The notes beneath the pieces were generated by a model. The model was given only the letters and a program-made list of their open reading frames with translations. It was not told where the DNA came from and ran no database searches. The position numbers and the translations under genes were made by a program. A stretch of DNA of 56,729 nt from Nitrospinaceae bacterium (GTDB lineage Bacteria; Nitrospinota; Nitrospinia; Nitrospinales; JACRGP01), in NCBI GenBank assembly GCA_029261575.1, contig JAJDBD010000011.1:1-56729 (forward strand). Reading direction: 5' to 3'. Positions within the stretch are counted from its first letter, which is position 1; every line of letters begins with the position of its first letter. This document shows, piece by piece, positions 23,795-35,082 of this stretch.

Positions 23795-24935
23795 TTTCGT
23801 CGGGGCTGAATAGTTTTTTGTATTCGGTGATGACATAACGGTCGGTCATTCCGGAGACGTAATCGCATATTTTTCTTTCCAGGGAGTCGGCCCGACTTGT
23901 CGGCGCGGCAAGTTTTGGAATCAAGCCGGGTTTGTGCAGATACGCGTTGAAAATTTTTGTCAAAAATAAATCGGCCTTGAACTCCATCCGCAAAACCCGG
24001 CGGTGATGATACAGGTTTTTGTTCAGAAATGTTTTGAGTTCTTTATGCTTATCGTTGAACCCCGGACTGAACCCCGCCACTCGCGCCGAGGCCGTGCGGA
24101 TATCGTCCGCGCTGGAAACGCGGAATTTTTTTATCGACTTGAGGGTTTGCTTGCGGAAATCCGTGACCTGTTCGTTGATCAGGTTGCGAACGATCTGATA
24201 TTTTTTTATTTTTAAATCCAGGTTGGAATAGCGCCGGTCCAGTTCCTTTTCAATTTCTTTCCACAGCGTAAGCTTCCGCACCTGGGAAAGCTCCAGCAGT
24301 CCGGAAGTCAGCCCATCGTCCAGGTCGTGAGCGTTGTAGGCGATGCCGTCGGCAAAGTCGGCGACCTGCGCTTCCAGCGAAGGATTTCTGTATCCCCTGG
24401 TTTTTAGTATCGGGTTGTCCTGATCCCGGAAGTGTTTGCTGATCCCCTCTTGCACCTCCCAGCACAGGTTGAGTCCGTCAAACTCCGGGTAACGTTTTTC
24501 CAGAAACCGGACAATTCGTAGGCATTGCTTGTTGTGCTCAAAGCCTCCGAACTCTTTCATGAGTCCGTTCAAGACCGTCTGCCCGGTGTGTCCGAACGGG
24601 GGATGTCCCAGGTCGTGCGCCAGCGCGATGGCTTCGGACAGGTCTTCGTTGAGTTGCAGGGATTTGCAAATAGACCGGGCGATCTGGGCCACTTCCAGCG
24701 TATGCGTCAGGCGTGTGCGATAATAATCGCCTTCGTGGTACACGAAAACCTGGGTTTTGTATTCCAGGCGCCGAAAGGCCGACGTGTGTATGACCCGGTC
24801 CCGGTCTCTTTGGAACCGGGTGCGGTAGGGATGCTCTTTTTCCCGGAATTGCCTGCCCCGTCCTTCTCCGCTTTTGACGGCGTAGGGCGCCAGGCATTTT
24901 TTTTCCAGCGCTTCGATATCCTGCCTTTTAATCAA
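23766..24935 (-). CDS. dgt: Deoxyguanosinetriphosphate triphosphohydrolase-like protein
   Basis: About 389 residues of the HD superfamily. 'RTRLTHTLEVAQIAR' gives the first metal His, 'ALAHDLGHPPFGHTGQ' the HD motif and further His, and 'FADGIAYNAHDLDDGL' the later Asp. The N-terminal 'YRTRFQRDRDRVIHTSAFRRLEYKTQVF' is typical of this group. It cleaves dNTPs to nucleoside and triphosphate, likely as a tetramer. The frame is open to 25022 but that stretch is translated repeat element D; a TTG at 24935 gives the family N-terminus (IKRQDIEALEKK). Start choice is moderately sure. Confidence 0.9.
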   Translation of the reverse strand: MIKRQDIEALEKKCLAPYAVKSGEGRGRQFREKEHPYRTRFQRDRDRVIHTSAFRRLEYKTQVFVYHEGDYYRTRLTHTLEVAQIARSICKSLQLNEDLSEAIALAHDLGHPPFGHTGQTVLNGLMKEFGGFEHNKQCLRIVRFLEKRYPEFDGLNLCWEVQEGISKHFRDQDNPILKTRGYRNPSLEAQVADFADGIAYNAHDLDDGLTSGLLELSQVRKLTLWKEIEKELDRRYSNLDLKIKKYQIVRNLINEQVTDFRKQTLKSIKKFRVSSADDIRTASARVAGFSPGFNDKHKELKTFLNKNLYHHRRVLRMEFKADLFLTKIFNAYLHKPGLIPKLAAPTSRADSLERKICDYVSGMTDRYVITEYKKLFSPDENDDASQAWE

Positions 24936-24968
24936 GATAATTATCCCCGCCCGCCTGCTCGCCGCAGG

Positions 24969-25064
24969 CCACTCGCCGTGGGGGCAGGGTTTGAGATGCA
25001 AACGCGCCTGAGCGCGCAACATTCGTCGTATAAGTTGAGCCTATTGACTCCGGCGTCTCGCCGG
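24969..25064. repeat. Double-hairpin repeat element, copy D
   Basis: Left hairpin CCAC-TCGCC-GTGG, junction GGGCA, core with GTTTGAGATGCAAACGCG and GTCGTATAAGTTGAGC, junction TGACT, right hairpin CCGGCG-TCT-CGCCGG. This is the best-preserved copy. It lies between the M48 peptidase stop (33 bp away) and the dGTPase start, upstream of the TTG chosen for dgt. Confidence 0.8.
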
Positions 25065-25097
25065 GCGCCGGGCATAATTTGAGTTGGCTGAAAACCC

Positions 25098-27326
25098 TCA
25101 CACGAACGCCAGGGCGAAAAGGCCGAGTCCCAATACCAGCAGGAGCCAGGCCGCCACGGTTTGTGCTTTGACTATCGGACTCTGTGTCGTTTCCCCCTGG
25201 GCTTTTATCGATTCCACTTCAATGTAGGGGACGGGGGCGCGGCGATACCAACCCATGACTCTCACCTCCTGATCGCTCCAGGATTTTCCGCGCAGGAGGC
25301 TGAATACAAATTCCCAAAAGCGGTGGGGTTGCCGATAATCCAGTAACACGCTTCCGGAATCGTCCTGCACGACAAATTCCCCGGCGCCGAACGGCTTGGT
25401 ATCTCCCAGTCCTAAAAGTCGGCCCATGATTTTACACGGCTCGGCGGACCAGGGCGTCATGTCCTGTCTTGCTATCAGGCTGTTCAATTTGACCATGGGG
25501 AACAAGTCGTGTTCGTAGGATTCCTTCAAGCGCATCAACATGAGGGCGCCCATGGCGACCATGGAAATCCCCAGCAACCAGGGGACGAAGAATACCAGGC
25601 CCGGCAGAAATAACAGGACGAAAATGGCGTTGATCCCATACACCTTGAAGATTTCCTTTTTGCCGGGAATTTCCGTTAGCTTCTCGTAATCGATCGGAAC
25701 GATGGGCTTGTTTTTGGAGTATTTTGCTAAATAGGCCAGGCGGAGTCCCAACATGGGATGGGTGGAGAGCCTGCCGAAAAAACCGGACCAGGGATTGTCC
25801 AGTTCCCATTGCATCCAGTCTTCCACGGGTTGCATACTGGCGGAGCTTTCGAAATGGCCGCCGACGGGGACTTTTAACAGGGAGTGGGAAGAAAACGCCT
25901 TGGACAAATATGGATCCACGATCCCAAAAGCGCCGATGGCTTCCACCACGGAAGAGCGGCGCTCGTTTTTGATTTCCTTTTTCACCGCCGGTCGGTCGCA
26001 GGTTTTGCACAGCCCTTCGAAGACTTGCTCGAGGGAAAGGGAGGTTCGGCACGCGTCGCACCACAGCATGGTTTTAACTTTTTTATCCAGTCCGCCTACG
26101 CCGTACGAAATCTTAACGAGGGCGGAGGCCAGGGCCTGGGGATTTCCCGTGACGTCGGCGGCAAACTTGTCCGCATGCAATTCCCGGGCGCGGGTGAACC
26201 ATAAATTAAACGCCTGGATTACGGAGAGCGCCGTCCCCAAAAAGAAGGCGCCAAAATATTGCGGCGCGCCTGGAACCTTTTCCGCGGCGCGCAACCCTTT
26301 ACCGGACCCGGGACCTTCGGGCAATTGCACGGTGGATTGATACAGGACCGCCAATATGAAGGGATATGCCTGCAAAGCGGTCATGAAAAATATATCATCC
26401 TCCCGCGCGTGTCCGAGTTCATGCGCGATCACCGCTTCCACTTCGCGCTTGTTCAATAAATTAAACAGCCCTTTGGTCAATACCAGACGCACGCTGTTCT
26501 TGCCTTTCCCATAAGAAAAAATATTGGGCGTCCCATCCAGAACCAGTCCCAGGCGAGGAAACTTCATGTCGTTTTTCTGACAAAGATCTTCGATGAAATC
26601 TCCCAGGTCGCCGGGCAATTCATGCGGCTCGATCCAATCCATGGGTAGAAAAAATTCCACGCATTTTTCGATCAAAAAATTGGCAAAAACAAAATGCGCC
26701 AGAAGGAAAACCGCCAGGACTTCCAGAGCCAGCATCCAGGACGTCGCGGAAAAATACATCATGAGTCCGAGGACGACGGCCAAAATTCCATAAAGAACGT
26801 AAAACGGCATGCGTGCGTATTTATTAAGGTCTGGAAGGGGAGGGAGGGTTCCGGGGGGCAACGCCGGTTTCGGTTGGCCTTTGACGGGCTTGGGCGCTTT
26901 TTTAATTTGCGGAGCCGGTTTCTCGTCGGCGGGCGCGGCAGGCGCGTCGGCTTCAACCGTTTGGGCGGGCGGCTTTGCCGTTCCGGTCGGCGTCCCTTTA
27001 AACACCGCTTTTCCCAAAAGGTTCAATTTCCCGTCGTCAAACCAGATCCCCTTGGTCTGCGGGCAAATTTCAACCGATAGCTTCTCTCCCAAAAGAGGGA
27101 TCGTTTTCATGGGTTGCTGAGTCTCGGGACTCAACTTTTGACTGGGGCGATGTTTGCTCGCAGACAGTTTGAGAGCGGCGGTCAATTGCTCCGGCTGTTT
27201 GGTGAATTTAAATACCTTGCCTTGCGCCAGCCAAACGCCCTTGCATTTGCCGCAATAATCTACATTGACCCCCTGCTTGGTCTTGATATCCTTCAGGCTT
27301 TCCGTCTGGCAATTGGGACAATTCAT
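25098..27326 (-). CDS. M48 family metallopeptidase with N-terminal zinc ribbon
   Basis: 742 residues. The N-terminal zinc ribbon has CPNC at 3-6 and CGKC at 25-28. A Pro/Ala-rich linker (110-165) leads to two membrane helices (about 175-220), then the peptidase domain with 'VIAHELGHARED' (HELGH at 302-306) and the downstream 'ELHADKFAADV' Glu. A second zinc-ribbon-like segment ('CDACRTS...CKTC') interrupts the domain around 425-445. The C-terminus has more membrane segments and a GIDE-like region ('YRRAPVPYIEV'). Likely an inner-membrane protease of the HtpX/Ste24 superfamily for membrane protein quality control. The domain fusion is unusual. Confidence 0.85.
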   Translation of the reverse strand: MNCPNCQTESLKDIKTKQGVNVDYCGKCKGVWLAQGKVFKFTKQPEQLTAALKLSASKHRPSQKLSPETQQPMKTIPLLGEKLSVEICPQTKGIWFDDGKLNLLGKAVFKGTPTGTAKPPAQTVEADAPAAPADEKPAPQIKKAPKPVKGQPKPALPPGTLPPLPDLNKYARMPFYVLYGILAVVLGLMMYFSATSWMLALEVLAVFLLAHFVFANFLIEKCVEFFLPMDWIEPHELPGDLGDFIEDLCQKNDMKFPRLGLVLDGTPNIFSYGKGKNSVRLVLTKGLFNLLNKREVEAVIAHELGHAREDDIFFMTALQAYPFILAVLYQSTVQLPEGPGSGKGLRAAEKVPGAPQYFGAFFLGTALSVIQAFNLWFTRARELHADKFAADVTGNPQALASALVKISYGVGGLDKKVKTMLWCDACRTSLSLEQVFEGLCKTCDRPAVKKEIKNERRSSVVEAIGAFGIVDPYLSKAFSSHSLLKVPVGGHFESSASMQPVEDWMQWELDNPWSGFFGRLSTHPMLGLRLAYLAKYSKNKPIVPIDYEKLTEIPGKKEIFKVYGINAIFVLLFLPGLVFFVPWLLGISMVAMGALMLMRLKESYEHDLFPMVKLNSLIARQDMTPWSAEPCKIMGRLLGLGDTKPFGAGEFVVQDDSGSVLLDYRQPHRFWEFVFSLLRGKSWSDQEVRVMGWYRRAPVPYIEVESIKAQGETTQSPIVKAQTVAAWLLLVLGLGLFALAFV

Positions 27327-27785
27327 TTATGCATTCCGAAATTTTTTTTAGATTCCTTCACGCGCTCTGGATGCCATGCCACATTAATCCAGCCCTACGG
27401 AACAAGGGTTTCAATATTACAATTGTTTCATCGTCGCGGAAAAATAAAACATTGAAAAATAGTCCTTTATAATACAAAATCCAGCGGATTCTTTCAACAA
27501 ACCTTGAGGTTTCGAGGCAATTTATCGGCAGAATAGATAGCGGAATTTAACCGCCCAATGCAAAGCTTAACCTGTTCATCTATTTAACGGTTCTATTCAC
27601 TAGCAACAAAATCCACCAAAAATTAATAAATTCGGTTTATATTATAAACTGGAAGGTCTTTGTCGCCTGTTATGGGCGGTTTTTCATAACTTTTTTATTT
27701 TTTCCAGCGAGCCATGGTTTTTATTTCAGATTGCAATTCCACTACCCGAGCCATCCCAGGAAGCAAGACCTGGAGCCGACATTAA
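27327..27785. other. Intergenic region between divergent genes
   Basis: AT-rich, about 460 bp, with no coding signal. A CGCC-TGTTAT-GGGCG mini-hairpin followed by a T-rich stretch occurs at 27664-27680 and may be a weak terminator. It must hold the promoters of the M48 peptidase (minus) and the cNMP-GGDEF-EAL gene (plus). I could not pick convincing -35/-10 pairs, and I saw no c-di-GMP riboswitch. Confidence 0.4.
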
Positions 27786-29912
27786 ATGGAAATCGCCGAA
27801 AAAACAAGTCTTCTGAAAAATGTGGATTTCCTGAAGTTTTTTCACGATTCCACATTGGAACGTCTGGCCGAAGAAAGCCACGAAATACCCCTGGAGCCAG
27901 GAGAGGTTTTATTCAAGGAAGGAACCACAGGCGATACCATGTACCTGGTTCTTTCCGGAGAAATTCAAATTTTTAAAAATGAAAAACTCCTCGCTTCGCT
28001 AGGGTGCGGGAAGTACTTTGGGGAAATGGCCCTCATTGAATCCAAACCCCGGTCCGCCACGGCCAAGGCGGAAAATCCCGCCATCCTCCTGGAAATCAAC
28101 CACCAGCAATTTAAAAAATATTTTTCCGCTCATCCCCAATCGCTGATGGCTATTTTAAAAACCCTGTCCGCCCGAAACCGCAAAACCTATTCCCCTAAGG
28201 TTCTGAGCGCGCATTTAAAACAAGAGCAAGGCGTGCTGGAGGAAGCGCTGGGAGGGCTTTTGGATGGAACCTCCAAAGAGATAATTATTCTGGATCCGGA
28301 AAGCTTAAAAATTATCCACGCCAACGCCGGCGTTTTAAATGATCTCGAAATGTCCCTGGAGAAAATCAAGACGAAGCGTTTTCCCGACCTTTGCCAGGAA
28401 TTTCCCAAAGACAAATTCGCGACGATCACGGAGTCCATCCTCACCGGCGGCCAGACCGTCGTCACGTTTGAAACCAATTTGATCGGCAGGGACGAGTTGC
28501 CGTTCGCCGCGGAAATCCGGATTCAGCTATCGCATTTTAACGGCAAAAGAGTGTTTTTGGCGCTGGTCCAGGACGTCTCCGAACGCAAGCAAGTCGAGGA
28601 AACCATCCAGCAAATGGCTTATTACGATCCCTTGACGGGCCTGCCCAACCGCAACCTGCTTTACGACCGGATCACCCTGGCTCTGGCCCAGGCCCACAGG
28701 AGCAAAAGCATGGCGGGGATCATGTTTCTGGACCTGGATCATTTTAAAAAGGTCAACGACTCCATGGGCCACGAAGCGGGCGATATCCTGCTCCAGGAGG
28801 TGGCTTCCCGGCTCACCAATATTCTGCGGGAGGAAGACACCGTCGCCAGAATGGGCGGGGACGAATTTATTGTCCTGGCCCCCTCGGTCAAGCACCCCAT
28901 GAACGTTTGCGCCCTGGCGGAAAAAATTCTCGGCATTTTTAAAAAACCGATTTCCATATCGGGAACCGACGTCTTTGTCGGGGTCAGCATCGGCGTCGCC
29001 CTATTTCCCAACGACGGGAAAGACGTGCACGCCCTGTTAAAAAACGCCGACCTGGCCATGTACCGGGCCAAGGAAAAAGGCCGCAATAATTATCAGTTGT
29101 TCACGGTCAGCATGCACGACCGCGCCCGGCAAAGAATGGAACTCGAATCCCGGCTTCGCCAGGCCCTGGATCGCGACGAGTTTATTTTGCATTACCAGCC
29201 CAAGGTCAGTTTGGAGACGCGACGGATCGTCGGATTTGAAGCCCTTGCCCGATTGGAGGACCCGGTCAAAGGCTTCATATCGCCGGAGGATTTCATACCC
29301 GTCGCCGAAGACACCCGCCTGATAATCCCCATTGGCGAGCAGATACTGAGAAAAGGGTGCCGACAATTGAAAATATGGGACGAAATGGGATACGGCGATC
29401 TGCACCTGGCTATCAACCTCTCCGTCCTGCAGTTCAATCAACCCAATCTACTCGAACTCCTGGAGAGCATCGTTGAGGAAGCCCAGATCAAACCGCAAAA
29501 CCTGGAGCTGGAACTCACCGAAAGCCACTTGATGGAGGAGAGGGAATTCACCATAAAAACCCTTCATCGGATGAACGAAATCGGATTCCAACTCACCATC
29601 GACGATTTTGGAACCGGCTACTCCTGTTTGACCTATCTCCAGACCCTGCCCATAGGAACCTTGAAAATCGATCGGTCGTTCGTGCAAGGAGAATCGCCCA
29701 ACGATTCGAACAAGGCCATCACCAAAGCCATCGTCGCCATGGCCAAGAGCTTGAATCTGCGGACCGTGGCGGAAGGCTCCGAAACGCTGGAGCAAGTGGA
29801 ATTTTTACAAGGGATTGGTTGCGACATGGCGCAGGGCTATTACTTCAGCAAACCCCAGCCGGCGGACGACATCGAGAAATTGCTCAAGGACGGAAAACCC
29901 CTGGGCGGTTAG
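27786..29912 (+). CDS. cNMP-binding/PAS/GGDEF/EAL signalling protein
   Basis: 708 residues, cytoplasmic. A cyclic-nucleotide-binding domain at ~12-130 ('PLEPGEVLFKEGTTGDTMYLV', 'FGEMALIESKPRSATA' with the phosphate-binding Arg) is followed by a PAS-like domain at ~165-270. GGDEF follows at ~280-440 with an intact GGDEF at 357-361, and EAL at ~455-705 with EAL at 485-487 and 'DDFGTGYSCLTYL'. Both c-di-GMP synthesis and hydrolysis motifs look complete, so it could be bifunctional. Nucleotide binding at the N-terminus probably sets the balance. In a genome with flagella and exopolysaccharide it may switch between motility and attachment. Confidence 0.93.
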   Translation: MEIAEKTSLLKNVDFLKFFHDSTLERLAEESHEIPLEPGEVLFKEGTTGDTMYLVLSGEIQIFKNEKLLASLGCGKYFGEMALIESKPRSATAKAENPAILLEINHQQFKKYFSAHPQSLMAILKTLSARNRKTYSPKVLSAHLKQEQGVLEEALGGLLDGTSKEIIILDPESLKIIHANAGVLNDLEMSLEKIKTKRFPDLCQEFPKDKFATITESILTGGQTVVTFETNLIGRDELPFAAEIRIQLSHFNGKRVFLALVQDVSERKQVEETIQQMAYYDPLTGLPNRNLLYDRITLALAQAHRSKSMAGIMFLDLDHFKKVNDSMGHEAGDILLQEVASRLTNILREEDTVARMGGDEFIVLAPSVKHPMNVCALAEKILGIFKKPISISGTDVFVGVSIGVALFPNDGKDVHALLKNADLAMYRAKEKGRNNYQLFTVSMHDRARQRMELESRLRQALDRDEFILHYQPKVSLETRRIVGFEALARLEDPVKGFISPEDFIPVAEDTRLIIPIGEQILRKGCRQLKIWDEMGYGDLHLAINLSVLQFNQPNLLELLESIVEEAQIKPQNLELELTESHLMEEREFTIKTLHRMNEIGFQLTIDDFGTGYSCLTYLQTLPIGTLKIDRSFVQGESPNDSNKAITKAIVAMAKSLNLRTVAEGSETLEQVEFLQGIGCDMAQGYYFSKPQPADDIEKLLKDGKPLGG

Positions 29913-29946
29913 GCTGAATAGGTTGACGGGAGGAAAATCGGAGACT

Positions 29947-30612
29947 TCAGGAGCGCAGGCGCTGGGTTAATTCTTCCCAATCGGTGGCTTCAATCTCTTT
30001 GCGGGTGATGGGTCCAATATCTTCAAAACGGGCTTTTTCTTCCGGCTGGATTTGTTCGTACTTCTCAAAGGGATCTTCTTCCTCCAAAACGTCTGTGTTG
30101 GGAAACGTCAGACCTTCGAAGGATTCGGGGGCTTCGATTTTGTCTATTTCCTGGCCTTCGCCTTCCTGGTAGGGACGAAAAATTTCAAAGGCGGAATCAA
30201 AGCTTTCATCCATGGAGGACTCCATCTCGTCCACGCTTCGGTTGACGGACTGGAGATATTCCCGGTAAAGGTCGTAGTGCAAAAACCGGTAACGGTTGAT
30301 CTGGTTGGCCTGAATATAATCCTCCGACGCCAGACGGCAACGCCCTTCCTGAATGAACGCTCGCCCCCGATAAATCCTGGCCAGGAAATGATCCGGACGC
30401 AAACTCAAAACCATATTCAGGTTTAACAAGGCGACCGCGATATTATTTTGTTCCAGCGCCGCCAGGGCCTGGTAAAAATGGTTTTTTATCTCGGAGTCGA
30501 AGTTCTCCTTCCATTGGAAAAAAGGCTCCAAAACGGGAAAGAGGACTTCTCCGATTTTAAACTGGACAAAGTTGATCCAATAGCAGATTTTTTTCAGACT
30601 CAACCCACCCAT
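29947..30612 (-). CDS. TPR-like hypothetical protein with acidic tail
   Basis: 221 residues. The middle (about 45-115) looks like two TPR units ('FYQALAALEQNNIAVALLNLNMVLSLRPDHFLARIYRGRAF', 'ASEDYIQANQI'). The C-terminal ~100 residues are strongly acidic, with many Glu-Pro-Phe segments, and end 'WEELTQRLRS'. I chose the ATG at 30612; the frame extends to a TTG at 30624. The N-terminus is mildly hydrophobic but not a clear signal. It diverges from the acidic-repeat gene at 30885. Function unknown. Confidence 0.7.
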   Translation of the reverse strand: MGGLSLKKICYWINFVQFKIGEVLFPVLEPFFQWKENFDSEIKNHFYQALAALEQNNIAVALLNLNMVLSLRPDHFLARIYRGRAFIQEGRCRLASEDYIQANQINRYRFLHYDLYREYLQSVNRSVDEMESSMDESFDSAFEIFRPYQEGEGQEIDKIEAPESFEGLTFPNTDVLEEEDPFEKYEQIQPEEKARFEDIGPITRKEIEATDWEELTQRLRS

Positions 30613-30884
30613 TACGAACCCCAAATTTTAAAGGGAAAGTTTTGCAATCGAACTTTTCAGTATGGAACGATTTTATCCGATTAAAAAAAATCCGTCAAAT
30701 TTTATTCCCCTTCCGCTTTGCCTGACATAAAATCGTCCGCGCAAAAATCATAAAAATAAATCAGGGGCCTCTGGGCCACGGACAGCCTTTTTAACGCCCA
30801 AAGACCAAAAAGACAAATCAAGGCGTCTTCTAATCACTTATTTTTCTTGACCTTATTTAGTTTTTGTACTAATTTACCTGTATT

Positions 30885-32414
30885 ATGAAATGCCCCAGTT
30901 GTGGATTAATCAGTTTTAAAGTTGCCAAAAAATGCCCCGGATGCGACGCCGGCCTGAAAGGCGCAGGCGCCGCGCCAGGAGTTCTTGCGGGATACAGTCT
31001 CGTCTCCACCGGCGATGGCGAAACTTCCGGCTCCGTTGACGATTTCGAAACTCCCTCCATGGACGCCGCGACCGACGCAGACCTTGATTTCGGCGGTGAA
31101 ATGGGAGGTATGGAATCCTCCGACGGAATGGGAGACTTCGACTTTGTCGACTCGGAAAGCTCCGCCGCCCCGGAAATGGGAGGCGACTTTGAGTTGGACC
31201 TTTCCGACGCCGAAGAAATGGCGACCTCGGACTCCATGGATTTTGCGGATACTCCCTCCGGCGGTGACGCCGCTTTGGATTTTCAGGAACAGTCTGGAGA
31301 CGCGGAAGCAGAGTCTTTGGATTTTGGAACGCCGGATTTTGAAGAATCCGCCGAAGGTTCCGACTCCGATATTCAACTGGACTTTGAATCCACCCCCGAT
31401 ACCGGAGAGATCTCGCTGGACTTTGAAGATTCCACTTCGGACGTAGGTGATTTGGATCTGGACCTCGGCGAATCCGAGGATTCCGGAGAAATCGAGCTGA
31501 GCATTGATGAACCCGAAATTGAAACCGAACCCACGGTTGATCTGGGGGGCGGCCCAGAAATCAGCCTGGACGATGAACCCGCTTTGGACCTCGGCGGAGA
31601 CGATGAAATTAGTTTAGATGAAGAACCCGTCATGGACCTGACCGGTGGCGACGAAATCAGTCTGGACGAAGATATTGACGTCGGCGGCGGTGAAATCAGT
31701 TTGGATGATGAACCTGCTCTGGGTATCGGTGGCGACGAAATCAGTCTGGATGATGAACCCGCATTCGACCTTGATGGTGGCGACGAAATCAGTTTGGACG
31801 AGGATATTGACGTCGGTGGCGACGAAATCAGTTTGGACGAAGATATTGACGTCGGCGGCGGTGAAATCAGTTTGGATGATGAACCTGCGCTGGGTATCGG
31901 TGGCGACGAAATCAGTTTGGACGATGAACCCGCATTCGACCTTGATGGTGGCGACGAAATCAGTTTGGACGATGAACCTGCACTGGGTATCGGTGGCGAC
32001 GAAATCAGTCTGGATGATGAACCTGCACTGGGTATCGGTGGCGACGAAATCAGTCTGGATGATGAACCCGCATTCGACCTTGATGGTGGCGACGAAATCA
32101 GTTTGGACGATGAACCTGCGCTGGGTATCGGCGACGACGAAATTAGTCTGGACGAACCTACCTTTGATCTGGATGATTCTGATTCAGAGGAGTCGATCAC
32201 AGAAGAGCCTACCTTTGACGTCGATGAAGAGTTAAGCGGACTGGACCTGGACGGTGATTTGGATTTAAACGCCGATATCGATTTGGGCCTGGATTCGCCA
32301 ACCGAAAGCGAAGAAGAAAGCGATCCGCTGGATTTAAGTCTGGACGACGATCTCTTAGGCGGACTGTCGATGGAAGAACCGGACGAAGATCCCGAAAAGC
32401 CCCCCGAATCCTAA
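30885..32414 (+). CDS. Zinc-ribbon protein with acidic tandem-repeat body
   Basis: 509 residues. A zinc ribbon at the N-terminus (Cys 3, 6, 17, 20) is followed by about 480 residues that are almost entirely Asp, Glu, Ser, Gly, Leu and Ile. From about residue 220 to 425 a unit of 13-16 residues beginning 'DEISLD' repeats about 14 times in three types: DEPALGIGG, DEPAFDLDGG and EDIDVGG. The DNA is repeated nearly perfectly as well (31556-32160). The protein would be extremely acidic and probably disordered unless it binds cations. No signal peptide or membrane segment is seen. Acidic repeats with a similar flavour occur in FimV-like and deltaproteobacterial regulatory proteins. Function unknown. 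Confidence 0.75.
   Translation: MKCPSCGLISFKVAKKCPGCDAGLKGAGAAPGVLAGYSLVSTGDGETSGSVDDFETPSMDAATDADLDFGGEMGGMESSDGMGDFDFVDSESSAAPEMGGDFELDLSDAEEMATSDSMDFADTPSGGDAALDFQEQSGDAEAESLDFGTPDFEESAEGSDSDIQLDFESTPDTGEISLDFEDSTSDVGDLDLDLGESEDSGEIELSIDEPEIETEPTVDLGGGPEISLDDEPALDLGGDDEISLDEEPVMDLTGGDEISLDEDIDVGGGEISLDDEPALGIGGDEISLDDEPAFDLDGGDEISLDEDIDVGGDEISLDEDIDVGGGEISLDDEPALGIGGDEISLDDEPAFDLDGGDEISLDDEPALGIGGDEISLDDEPALGIGGDEISLDDEPAFDLDGGDEISLDDEPALGIGDDEISLDEPTFDLDDSDSEESITEEPTFDVDEELSGLDLDGDLDLNADIDLGLDSPTESEEESDPLDLSLDDDLLGGLSMEEPDEDPEKPPES
31556..32160 (+). repeat. Tandem coding repeats, unit about 39-48 bp
   Basis: Units start GACGAAATCAGT(T/C)TGGA and differ mainly in the second half. Types alternate in the order A, V, A, F, V, V, A, F, A, A, F, A, so whole blocks have duplicated. 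The near identity at silent sites points to recent expansion, and unit number is likely to vary between strains. Confidence 0.85.
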
Positions 32415-34956
<2,542 letters not shown>

Positions 34957-34993
34957 TAAGTATCGTTCAGTAAGGACGGATTTTAAAATAAAA

Positions 34994-35028
34994 AAGCCTG
35001 GCGGGATTTTTCCGTCGGGCTTTTTTTT
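34994..35028 (+). terminator. Rho-independent terminator of the IDH gene
   Basis: AAGCCTGGCGG and CCGTCGGGCTT form a stem with two mismatches or wobbles, a six-base T-rich loop and eight T residues after it. Placed 38 bases after the stop codon. Confidence 0.85.
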
Positions 35029-35082
35029 CAAGATTGATTTACGGTCGTTAAACGGATCTAAAAATTGTTCCGTTGCAGAAGA

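Noticed and set aside
24936-25022. N-terminal extension of the dGTPase-like protein
   Set aside because: Most of it is a translation of repeat element D; family members start near the TTG at 24935.
27327-27785. Possible c-di-GMP riboswitch ahead of the GGDEF-EAL gene
   Set aside because: I looked for the conserved GEMM-type helices and tetraloop and did not find them.
31556-32160. Regular direct repeats that could be taken for a CRISPR array
   Set aside because: The repeats are in frame, have no unique spacers and encode the acidic body of a single protein.
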